Assembly: GCA_963377175.1 (NCBI GenBank) | Contig: CAUJNA010000169.1 | Location: forward strand, 1,407,337-1,471,336 | Source: Effrenium voratum | Taxonomy: Eukaryota > Sar > Dinophyceae > Suessiales > Symbiodiniaceae | DNA: 64,000 nucleotides | Reading direction: 5' to 3' | In this document: piece by piece, positions 23,859-32,618 of the stretch | How positions within the stretch are numbered: the first letter of the stretch is position 1 | Layout of the letters: each line of letters starts with the position of its first letter | The notes under the pieces: model-generated | What the model saw: only the letters and a program-made list of their open reading frames with translations | The model's database searches: none | What the model was told of the DNA's origin: nothing | Made by a program: the position numbers and the translations under genes

Positions 23859-25981
23859 TCATTTGAAGCATGCTTTGCATTGAACTGCCCTTGCAGCAAT
23901 GCCCTCGTCCGCACCTTTGTGGGAGGCGTTCAGCTTCCGACCGCATTCGAAGCGGCCTGCCTGAAATGCGCTAACCTTGTGGACAACACCGCTCTTCGGA
24001 TGCCTGAAGAACTCGAAGGTTGGTCCACTTTGCACAGACAGGACTTGTTGCATGGTGGCCGTATGTGCATCCTCTGAACTTGATGCACTACTGTCACTCG
24101 AAGAACCACTTGGCGAAGGCTCGTCATCTGAGGTCAGCACATCCACCGACTGCACACCACCAACCTGTAAAACCTTACGGTCCAAGGATTGCTCCTGGAC
24201 TATATCCGTCCCTTGCTGCAAGATCATCCCTGAGCGAGTGCTGTCCGGAGAGAAGGATCCTGCACGGATCTCATCAATCATCGACTGAAACTCTCTCAGG
24301 GGGGCTGCCGACAGGTCCCGTGAGTAAACTGCAACAACACTGGAAGTTGCGCTACTGTGTCTGCCCAAAATAGCCCTGGTGTCATCGGAGAGTCCACGCT
24401 TAGCCGCCCACGATAAGGTGGTCGACTTGAGCGAGTGGGATTTGACCTCCTGCCCTGCCGGGGACGCGTTCCCCACCAACCGCCTCAGCATGGATCCTGC
24501 ACAAGAGCTAGTTATAGACCAGGTCCTCCAAGCAGAGCACTGTTCATCCACAGGTACTGGAAACAGTGGCTGAGGTTCGTCCGTCAAATGCAAATGCAAA
24601 CGTTTCCTGATATACATGTACACTGGGGCCCAAGCCTCGCCAGTGACTCCTCGGGCAGGTGCAATCAGAGGCAGCATCCAGGCCTTATGCATCGCCTGAC
24701 GAGAGCCTTTGTGTTTCGTGGCCTGGCATTCCAAGAAACCCTCGCCCTGGCACATGTCAAGAGACAGATTAACCACTGCTGCCAAGTCTGACCACCTGCA
24801 TCTCGCATAAGTGGCAAACAGAAAAGTCCCTGCGCAAAACCTGTCAAAAACGGCAATTGAGTCGTCCGTCAAGGTCGCATGCAATGATTGCACCATCGCC
24901 ACTGTAAGGGGCGCAGCCTGCTTGAGAGCCGCCTTGTTCGATAACAAAACTTGGGAGAGCCCTTTGACCCTTCGACTGACCACCACATCATGCGCGCCCT
25001 GCATTCCGAGAACGGCACGCGCAAATCCCACTGCCTCCAGAAAGGAAGTAGCTCGAGAGGCGGCCAGTCCTTGGTCCTTGATGTGCTGTAGGTAAGTCCA
25101 CACAAGCTTCTCATCAAGGGGAAACGCAGACAAATTTTATCCTTTGGCCCAGGTTATGTACAACCGAAAAGACCCTAGCCTCTTATGCAGGGTATAGATT
25201 GACTTGACGCCAAAGCATGCATCGACTGACAGGTACAACCATCCAAATCAGCGGTATCTGTACCAGGCACAATATACCAAGATTGTGGCCGAATAGAGAT
25301 AACATCACACCATTGTTGAATGCAATGCGCTCGCTTGGTGTACCACTCGTCCGGACCATCCTTCGAGCCAGCTGAAAGGGAAGCAAAAAGCACAAGTGGT
25401 TTGGAACGATGCATGTCCGGCATCGAGAGGTCCTTGGGTGCCGGTTTATGTTCAAGACTTTCACGGTCCAACTGTGGAACGGGCACCCAGATAGGGGTCG
25501 GAGCAGCGTGAGTCGATGTGTCGGACAAGCTTCCAAAGATGCCTTTGTATGCATCAACCTCCCAAGGAAGTTTCAGTCGTGACCTTGTAGACTCTGCTTG
25601 CGCAGTGTGCAAAATATTGTCGAAAAATGCCCCCATGCCAAGCGAAGACGATCCCAGAGGCCCACAATGAGTTGCCGAGCCAGCCGCATCGGAATTCTCA
25701 AAACCTGGTTTCCAGGGATCAGTCTCCGACCCTCCAAGACTACCGGATGGTGTGTCCTGGTTGTCCTCCGCAGACAGAGACGTTCGAGCCTGATTACTGT
25801 TTGAAGGTAGGCTGAACTCTTGCTTCCTTCTTTTCCGTCTGAGCCACGGCAAAACAGTTGCAGTGTCTTCGTCTCCTCTATCAGAACGCGCACCACCCCC
25901 ATTGACTGACTGCGTCTCTGCCAAAAACAGCCATGCAGAGGTTTCAGTGTGGGTTCCGCGTGAGGAATCTGCACTGGCCAT
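23859..25981 (-). CDS. Tyrosine recombinase of the DIRS-like element, split by a frameshift
   Basis: The N-terminal part (25,981-25,175) is a low-complexity, Ser/Asp-rich region leading into PLVLFASLSAGSKDG. The catalytic part is 25,133-23,859, in another frame. Catalytic residues visible in that part are Arg113 (RCRWSDL), His233 with Lys236 (SHSLKSTTLSW), His259 (LGRHS) and Tyr270 (VYSRD), giving the R..HxxR..H..Y layout with Lys in place of the second Arg. A Ser/Asp tail and a C-terminal cysteine cluster (CGRK, CKACF) follow. The enzyme would integrate a circular double-stranded DNA intermediate. It is the first gene of the element, which is unusual. Confidence 0.75.
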
Positions 25982-26155
25982 GTCAAAACAAGAACTCCAG
26001 CAGCAAAATGCAGCTCAAGAATCCCAAAAGGAAAGCGCAGCAGTGGCAACTAGTCCCGGTGACCGGTTCGGCCGAGGGAACTGGGTCCAACGGTTCAGTG
26101 GTCATCACATGCAATGCATCCCGTGCTCTGGCGACAGGGTTGCCATTGCGCCTGC

Positions 26156-26537
26156 GGAGAACAAACGAGCCTTTACTCGTATGAGAGGGCATACCCACCC
26201 ACCCACCCTTGTTTGAGCTGGGAATACGGTCATCTCCACCATCATTTCCAACTCAATCGTACAACACACTCAGGAGGGTTCAAATTAAAAATTCGACATG
26301 TTGGTTTGCAACTCAAGCAAAACACGTCATGACCGAAAACCAAGAGTCTTTACTCAACTCGCGCTTTTGCATGTGTGAGTCTGCTAGCTTGCTCTTTAGG
26401 CCCCTGGTTCACCAGGGGACAACTTAAAAATTGCAGGTTGCAAGTTGTGTTAGCCGAGGTCCCTACCTCATAGACACAACAACAACCAAGGGGGCCCGGC
26501 TCTTGAATAAAGTACTATCTTGTTCCAAGACCGTTAC
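26156..26537. repeat. 382-bp direct repeat, right copy
   Basis: Same sequence as 18,501-18,882. Its right edge abruptly ends the copia reverse-transcriptase frame at 26,538. Confidence 0.9.
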
Positions 26538-28227
26538 AGAACAAGCTGGAGCTTTTCATGAATGTACACTGACGGCCATTCTTCGCCGATGGGTTCAAAA
26601 CCAACGGCACGCACCGATTCATCACAGTGCTGCTCCCAGAATGTTCCCGCATCTGGGTGTCCGTACAGCGCCTTCCTCAACGGGACGACTGGTCTTCTGT
26701 ACTTACCCCATTTGCATTCACTCGGCACAGCCTCCGGTGGCAATTCTATCCAACACGGTGTGCCTCTCAAGGTGGCCTGGATGTACGCTTGAACAGTGTC
26801 GGCCATCTGCACACCCCAACCATCATGACAACCCAAAAAATCCGCCCAACGCGAGGCCTCAAACGAAGCAGGAGAGTTCCCCAAGTCTTGAAACATCGCA
26901 GCTTCAAAGCTTTGATTCTTCACTTGGTTCCCCAGCAACACGCCTCTACCCTTGAACTTCCTCTTAGGGTCACCAACAGGCAACTGTGAGTGCTTTTCAA
27001 CGCAAATACCATGTGCGCGAGCCATAGCGTCATATTCACGCACCGCGCCAAGATCGAAGACGCCCTGGTCGATTAATCCCGACCATTCTTTCTTCATCGA
27101 TGCCAACGCATCAGGGTTGGTCAGCATTTCTTTCCGGCCAACCGGTCTGGACACTAAAGCGTCGAAGAATCGTACAACTTTCACGGCCTTCTCTCTGTGC
27201 TGTATTCGCTCAGAAGTCACGCACGGCATCGATGGGTACTTCTTGGCTTCACCGTCTTCGCCTATCGCAGGCATCGCGAGTGGCACTTTTCCAGAAACTA
27301 CCTCAGCAGACTCCTCCCATTCATACCAGGTAAAATCCGTCGATTCGTCGACCGTTGGATCTGTCCCCGATGTCGTCTCAGCTTCGTCTTTCTGACGCTC
27401 CATGACTGATGCAACTGCCTTCGTCCAATTTGGAGTCGACTTTGATCGCTCCTCTGACTTGAACTTCCAGGCGTAAATTACTACCAGACACTCAAATTCT
27501 TTCTCAAGCTGGACGTTTCGTCTCGGGATTGCTTGGAATCCATGAGAACAACCACTCCGTCAGCCAAGTGTTTCCCATCCATTGGGTTCTTGATCTTTGA
27601 TATGTTCTTCCGCAATCCCCAATTGTACTGCCATTCAACTCCACCCCAGCGGTTTCGAAGCATTGCTCGAATTCTCTTACCACCGGGCATCTGCAGTGTC
27701 TGTGCCTCTGCCGGCGCAGAAATCTCAGGTTCTTTACTCTTGGGATCTTCTTTCTTCTTCTTGCCACCACCCTTCACCTCGGCCTTTTCTTCCTCAGAGT
27801 AGTACTTCCTCATCATTGCATTCATCGGGAGTGTATTCTGGAGGTCTCGTCGTCTTCATTAGCCCATCTTTCCCGACAGGATATGGTCTCCCGGCCTTAT
27901 CGATCTTTACCTCCTTACCATCATCGTTGACGTATGTGATGCCATCCCCAGGTAGCCCAGCTGACACATGTGGATGGTCGGGCTTCTTGACTTTTCCATC
28001 GCCCTTGGCATGTCCATCTCCTTTCCCTTTTGATGAGCTTGGTCTAGCATCTTCCTCTTCTACATGGTCCCCCCGACCTCCGACAGGTACTTCCGGGCCA
28101 TCGTCAAGCAGCAGACCAGCGATCTGATCGACCTCATCGTCGAGCAGTCGCTTCTCGTCACTCTGCAATAACTCGGGCTCGTAGTCCTCATCTTCGATCA
28201 GGCGGTCACGTGCATCTAGACCGATTG
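26538..28227 (-). pseudogene. Copia (Ty1) element, 3' half: linker and truncated reverse transcriptase
   Basis: From 28,227 leftwards the frame reads LDARDRLIEDEDYEPELLQ and then an acidic linker containing GRPYPVGKDGLMKTTRPPEY. After frame changes (about 27,800 and 27,480) the RVT_2-type RT begins (27,403-26,534): KKEWSGLIDQGVFDL, FKGRGVLLGNQVKN, ADTVQAYIQATLRG, WIELPPEAVP, PVVPLRKALYGHPDAG and YIHEKLQLVL. The RT stops just before the expected YVDD active-site strand, where the 382-bp repeat begins. The missing 3' part is not found at 18,500, the other side of that element. The protease-integrase half of a copia element lies at 50.8-52.3 kb in opposite orientation. Confidence 0.7.
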
Positions 28228-28594
28228 CGCGTCGAAGGCCGACTGGTCTGCCTTGTTGGAGAGACCCGTGGTCAGCGAGCTCTGCAGCGCGGCGATGCTG
28301 CTTCCGTGCGCGGCCACCTGGCCGTCCGTGCGCCGCCGTGGCCAGGGGCGCAATTGCCGGCGCCACCACGCTGCTGTCCAGCTTTGAGGCCAGCTCTGCG
28401 GTGACTCTGTCGTCCAGGGACTGGATGGCCGCTGCGTTGTTGCCGGAGGCTGCCGTGTTCACCGCCAGGTCCGTTACTTGAGCGTAGGGCGTCAAAGCGA
28501 GGGCCAGCTGCCCTGCGGTGACGTGCGTGCCGTCAGTCACCTCTCCGTTGTCCAGGACCTCCGGGATATTGCCGGTGACAGGTCCTTCAAACAT
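28228..28594 (-). pseudogene. 5' fragment of a virus-like tail-fibre gene
   Basis: The frame opens MFEGPVTGNIPEVLDNG and continues with the Ala/Ser/Thr-rich, coiled-coil-like units typical of the fibre gene at 52.3-55.8 kb (AELASKLDSSVVAPAIAPLA; after a 1-nt shift, SSIAALQSSLTTGLSNKADQ). It ends at FDA where copia sequence begins. The fibre fragment at 52,326 starts with the codons that would follow in frame (LEGVVATK). It is thus probably the missing N-terminus of that gene. Confidence 0.65.
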
Positions 28595-28610
28595 GTTTAC
28601 ATATGTTCTC

Positions 28611-29469
28611 GCCGACGCCTTAGTCCAGTGGCTAAGGCGTCGGCCAAGGAGCTAAGCGCTTCTTACTCCGCACGGGGCTCGATTCCTGCCGCGAGCGCAG
28701 TTGAGTACCATTCAGTCCGAACTCCGCGGCTTCGGTCTTGGAGTGGCATTCCGGCCGTTCGGAGAAGTTTCCTTGTAATCCTCGGGGGTAGTGTGTTTGA
28801 CACAACACCCCCTCACAGGCGTCACCGCTTGTTGGTGCGTCAAACGCACCAACCCCTCTTCGGCACAAGTTTCCGCAAGTACGTGTCACAGTCCGTGGGT
28901 GACCTTGAAAGCGAGGCCCGCACCAGGCCCGCACCAGGCCCGCACCAGGCCCGCACCAGGGTTTTTTTTCGGATGTGACTCAATTTGATTTGACCGATGG
29001 CGCCGGTCAATAGCGAGACCTGCGCACGATGGAGCCAGTGTCCGACATAATCGGACACTGCTTCGTAGTTGGTGATAACATATGAGACATCATCAGCTGC
29101 GTGCCTCCAGTGGTCTGCGATGAAGAATGACGAGAATTTCAACATGTCAATCCGACATGTTGAAGCAATTCGGTTCCAGGGACAACAAGGTGGGCGCCCG
29201 AGGCTTCTATGCCGGGCAGGTGGCGCGGCCGGGGTGTCCACAAGATCAGACGATGATCCTCCACGCTGTCCTGGGAACCTCGCATTTGTGACATTGGTGC
29301 CACCAATGTCAAGGAATCCCTCGGCTCCGATGCCGGGCAGGTGGCGCGGCCGGGAGGCTTCTATGCCAGGCAGGTGGCGCGGCAGGAAGGTAGCACGCTA
29401 GGTATCGAAGCCTCCGATGCCGGGCAGGAATGTGATGCTCGAAAGCACAAGTGGCACTTGTGCTTTCGA
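28611..29469. repeat. Cluster of six unrelated inverted repeats (hairpins)
   Basis: Perfect arms, each of a different sequence: 28,611-28,623/28,632-28,644 (13 bp), 28,831-28,840/28,844-28,853 (10 bp), 29,036-29,045/29,051-29,060 (10 bp), 29,138-29,148/29,154-29,164 (11 bp), 29,289-29,299/29,301-29,311 (11 bp) and 29,439-29,453/29,455-29,469 (15 bp). A 7-bp pair lies at 28,990-28,996/29,004-29,010. No gene is visible here; the cluster directly precedes the start of the fibre fragment. Confidence 0.85.
29208..29430. repeat. Interspersed short repeat, GCCGGGCAGGTGGCGCGG type
   Basis: Copies at about 29,212, 29,331, 29,366 (one mismatch) and a partial one at 29,417, often next to a CGAGGCTTCT or GGAGGCTTCT stretch. 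Non-coding. Confidence 0.75.
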
Positions 29470-29620
29470 AGTGCCTTGGAACTGGAAACAGGCACCACCC
29501 ATTTTTTGGCTGCTGCCCGCGTGGAGTTCCGCGTGGAGTTCCGCCGCAGACGCGAACTGCGCGAACTGCAGCGACAGCTGCAGACTGCGCCGCGCGAAAG
29601 CGCGAACACAGAACATAGCA

Positions 29621-30283
29621 CCTCTCTCTTTAGAGGGGGTTTCCCAAATGGATTCTATTCTACCTGAGAGGCTCCTGGCACTCGTCCGTCCAGGAAATGA
29701 CCTCGTCCTGCGAAGGATTCGAAGTCTAAAACGCTGCGTGCAGGCGTGTGGCTGCAAAATAATGACCCCTAGATATGCGGTTTGGCAAAATGCCCAGCAG
29801 CTGCCTTTGTTTCTGCAAGGCGAGCGCCCTCAAAGGAAACCCTGGCTGGCTTTTTTGGTTGGCTTCTGGCTGGCTTGGCTTGGCTTCTGGCTGGCTTTCT
29901 GGCTGGCTTTCTGGCTGGTTTGGCTTGGCTCCTGGCTGGCTTTCTGGCTGGTTTGGCTTGGCTTGGCTGGCTTTCTGGCTGGTTTGGCTTGGCTTCTGGC
30001 TGGCTTTCTGGCTGGTTTGGCTTGGCTTCTGGCTGGCTTTCTGGCTGGTTTGGCTCTGGCTGGCCTTTTTTTCCCTGTTTTTTTAGCTCGCCTTGCAGAA
30101 ACGCAGCTGCTGGGCATTTTGCAAGCATATCTAGGGGTCATTATTTTGCAGCCACACGCCTGCGCGCAGCGTTTTAGACTTCGAATCCTTCGCAGGACGA
30201 GGTCAAATGCTGGACGGACGAGTGCCAGGAGCCTCTCAGGTAGAATAGAATCCATTTGGGAAACCCCCTCTAAAGAGAGAGAG
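29621..30283. mobile_element. Foldback (inverted-repeat) element
   Basis: The left arm 29,621-29,824 and right arm 30,086-30,283 are reverse complements of about 200 bp, starting CCTCTCTCTTTAGAGGGGGT, with a few mismatches and one short gap. The 260-bp core is tandem GGCTGGCTT / TCTGGCTGGTTTGGC units; the long open frames across it on both strands are repeat artefacts. A single arm of the same family stands alone at 63,716-63,878. The size and structure suggest a non-autonomous DNA element. Its right edge lies 26 bp from the end of the truncated minus-strand ORF at 30,310. Confidence 0.8.
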
Positions 30284-30309
30284 GCCGCAGTACTCCTGGA
30301 CATCATGCG

Positions 30310-31239
30310 TCAGACCTTGCCGGTTTTGGAGCCGCTGGAGGAGCTGGAGACGGTAGGGCTCGACCTCCGTGAAACAGGGAGGCTCGTACAGAGGCCGAAG
30401 GCCGCCTGCGTTGACAAAGCGCATCGCACAGTTTGCACATCACCTTTTAGCGCGATCCCGCCGCCTTGCGCGGATGTCGGAGCATTTGCGCAAAGGTAGG
30501 CCATGGCAGGAACCGGGATACGCACTTTGAGGCGGTGCAAGGGCCAGTCACCCGGACCGGCCCTGCCGTACCATTGAATGACCTGTTCACCAGTGGCAAG
30601 GGATTCAGCGCCAGCCTCAAGCTCGACCGTATTGGCCAAGAGGCGCAGGAGCTGGGCATGCTGCCGCGTGGCGATGGTGAGTGCGGCCACCCAGAATTGA
30701 GGCTGAGCCAGTCGGTCCAGCATCAGCTGTTGCATACGAGGCGGAGCGTCTCCGCTGGCCAGAGGCTCGAACACACGGGCAAAGCACGTGGCTAGGCTTG
30801 TCAGCCATGTTCGAAGGAAGCGGAGCTTTTCATCCACACCGAGCGGAGGCGCTTCGGCAGCCATGCGCCGCAGGGCAAGAGTATTCCGCACTGAATGCAA
30901 TCCGGCAAGGGTCGCCGGGTCAAGGTCGTCCTCAACTTCCGCATCGTCCTGCTGTCCCCGGCCTACCGGGCAATGACCAGGCCCTGGGACAAACGCAATG
31001 GCACACCCTTGCCGGCGGGCCTCTTCCGCCGTATCTGGCAGGCAGTCATGGTACTCAGAACTGGTCACGCTTATCCTGTCCACCTCAGCGAGGTGTGGCT
31101 CAATCTCCTCATCAGAGGCCAGCGTGTCTGGGGCCGTTTCCTGCTGGGCACGCCGTGCAAGCTGAATCTCGGTCAACGCCTCAGCAACCTCATCCGGGGC
31201 GACGCACTGAGATGCGCCTTCGCCCTGATCAACTTCCAT
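30310..31239 (-). CDS. Hypothetical protein, C-terminal part of the Tpt1-containing ORF set
   Basis: A 309-codon frame with an acidic N-terminal part and a helical region (RMQQLMLDRLAQPQFWVAAL, RQHAQLLRLLANTVELEAGA), then a serine-rich end that stops 27 bp before the foldback element. It follows the Tpt1-like domain on the same strand; low-complexity frames fill 31,330-31,570, so both may belong to one polyprotein with frame breaks. I recognise no family. The end near the foldback element suggests truncation by insertion. Confidence 0.45.
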   Translation of the reverse strand: MEVDQGEGASQCVAPDEVAEALTEIQLARRAQQETAPDTLASDEEIEPHLAEVDRISVTSSEYHDCLPDTAEEARRQGCAIAFVPGPGHCPVGRGQQDDAEVEDDLDPATLAGLHSVRNTLALRRMAAEAPPLGVDEKLRFLRTWLTSLATCFARVFEPLASGDAPPRMQQLMLDRLAQPQFWVAALTIATRQHAQLLRLLANTVELEAGAESLATGEQVIQWYGRAGPGDWPLHRLKVRIPVPAMAYLCANAPTSAQGGGIALKGDVQTVRCALSTQAAFGLCTSLPVSRRSSPTVSSSSSGSKTGKV

Positions 31240-31572
31240 GGCAACCGGCAGCGACTCCTCACCCAGGGTTCGCGGGGGGTACCACCAGGGCGAGGGTCGT
31301 GCCTGGCCGCCTCACTAGCAGGCAGGGTCAGGGGGGGCGCTGGCCGCGGTAGGGCCACCCAGGACATCGGACATTGCCTGGGAAGCCTCGACTTGGCTGG
31401 TCAGAAACACCAGCGCCTCCTGCTTGCGGGGCAACTGACGTGGGCTCAGTGTCAGATGCGGAGACATGAACGGGCGTGTTGCTCCACAGCGGCTGCCCAC
31501 TCGTGACCTCATCAGTGATGTCTTTGCTCGTAGCCGCATCATACACTGCCGAGATGCATGCCGGGTGAATGC

Positions 31573-32484
31573 CTACCACTTGGAGGCCAGCGGGACTAGA
31601 GAAAGAGCCCTAGTAGTGAGGAGAGTTTCCCCGCCAGCCACAAAGAGCTGAACGCCCCGCTGCAGACATTTGATGAGGTCTACGGCCACAGCCTCGCGCC
31701 TCCGCAAAGCCACAAGTGCCCATGCAGAAAGTGGTGAGGTGGATATGCGTGCGAGCCCCTCCCACAAGGTTACCCGGGAGGATGCCCGTTGCAAGGATGC
31801 CATCCAGGTTGTCCCAAGTTGTGCAGTGCATAGCCGTGACGATGCGCCGGGCTTCGTCATGCCGGAGCAAAGGCAGGTTGCGGCAAGGGTCAAGGACCGT
31901 ACTGTGCCCCGCAATGGACCGAAGGCACAATCCCCGGGTGGGCGAAAACTTGAGCTCAAGCCGCACTTTGCTGGTCTCACTTAGGTGCGTGGCAATGGAT
32001 GCTACCACCTCTGCACTTGCCGGCACCCCGCTCTGTTCCAGATCCTTAAGCGCGCGAACAACCGGAGCCCGACGGCACACATCCCTAAGCATGATGAACC
32101 CGTCAGCGGTGGCAGGGGTCTTGTCATCATGTCTAGCAACGAAAGTCAGGTACTTACTCACGCGTTCCAGCAAAAAACTACTGAGGCCCGACACGTCAGG
32201 CCGCTGTGAAGGCCACGTAGGCGGCAGATCGTCAATGTCATCCACAGTAATGACTGGCTTCTTGCTACGGGTGTCAGAGTGCCTGCCTTGCTCGATTGAC
32301 GGCCATTCAGACTGATACGAACCGGCGACAGGGCCGGCCGGCGCATCCACGCGAGGCCACTCAGATTTTGCAGGGTGGGACGACGAGGGAAGACGGGGCA
32401 TCCACTCGCCGCCCGCACGCCTGCTGGGGGGTGGCACCGGAGGCTGGCCGCGTGGCCGCTTGGGCGACGGATCAACGGTCTGCA
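31573..32484 (-). CDS. RNA 2'-phosphotransferase (Tpt1/KptA family), one frameshift
   Basis: The first ATG is at about 32,484 (a longer frame without ATG reaches 32,533). A Pro/Ser/Arg-rich N-terminus is followed by the Tpt1 core: VSKYLTFVARHDD (family RH pair), DGFIMLRDVCRR, RLELKFSPTRGLCLRSIAGH (the R..GHS block), MHCTTWDNLDGILATGI (HGT-type block) and GGARTHIHLTTF (RxHIH block). After a frameshift near 31,740 the C-terminal part continues as ALRRREAVAVDLIKCLQRG and GGETLLTTRAL, matching the usual strand with a variable tail. Tpt1 enzymes move a 2'-phosphate from spliced RNA to NAD+. The neighbours look mobile, so this is probably an element-borne copy rather than the host tRNA-splicing enzyme. 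Confidence 0.7.
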
Positions 32485-32618
32485 TGTCGGCCACAGCAGC
32501 CCATTGTGCAAGCCGGTAGCGTGAAGTTGACACCTGCAGCCCAGTTGCAGCGGCTCAGGCCCCCGGCCCCCCTGTGCCCCATGTGCCTGCAAAACCCGCC
32601 GCCTCCAGTACTCTCCAT
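32485..32618. promoter_or_regulatory. Short divergent intergenic region
   Basis: About 130 bp separate the first ATG of the minus-strand Tpt1-like ORF from the first sensible ATG of the plus-strand helicase ORF (32,619). If both are expressed, a bidirectional promoter must lie here. I see no recognisable promoter element. Confidence 0.3.

Larger units (their letters stand above)
18501..26537 (-). mobile_element. Tyrosine-recombinase (DIRS-like) retroelement
   Basis: Minus-strand coding order 5' to 3' is: N-terminal region and tyrosine recombinase (25,981-23,859), Gag-like with a Cys/His cluster (23,571-22,348), DNA-methylase-like domain (22,335 to about 21,500), then reverse transcriptase and RNase H (about 20,900-19,208). 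The two ends are 382-bp direct repeats (18,501-18,882 and 26,156-26,537) that look identical. No target-site duplication is visible outside the repeats, as expected when integration uses a tyrosine recombinase. Known DIRS elements carry Gag, RT-RH-methyltransferase and recombinase, usually with the recombinase last; here it is first. Frameshifts lie at about 25,150, 21,970 and 20,570, so this copy is probably dead. Confidence 0.7.

Noticed and set aside
18490..26545. Target-site duplication AGAAC around the direct repeats
   Set aside because: AGAAC follows the right repeat at 26,538, but the matching copy at 18,503 lies inside the repeat and is shared by both copies, so it is not a duplication of the target.
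29769..30306. Frames rich in Trp/Leu/Gly (plus) or Ser/Gln/Lys/Pro (minus), which could look like membrane or antifreeze proteins
   Set aside because: Products of the tandem GGCTGGCTT core of the foldback element.
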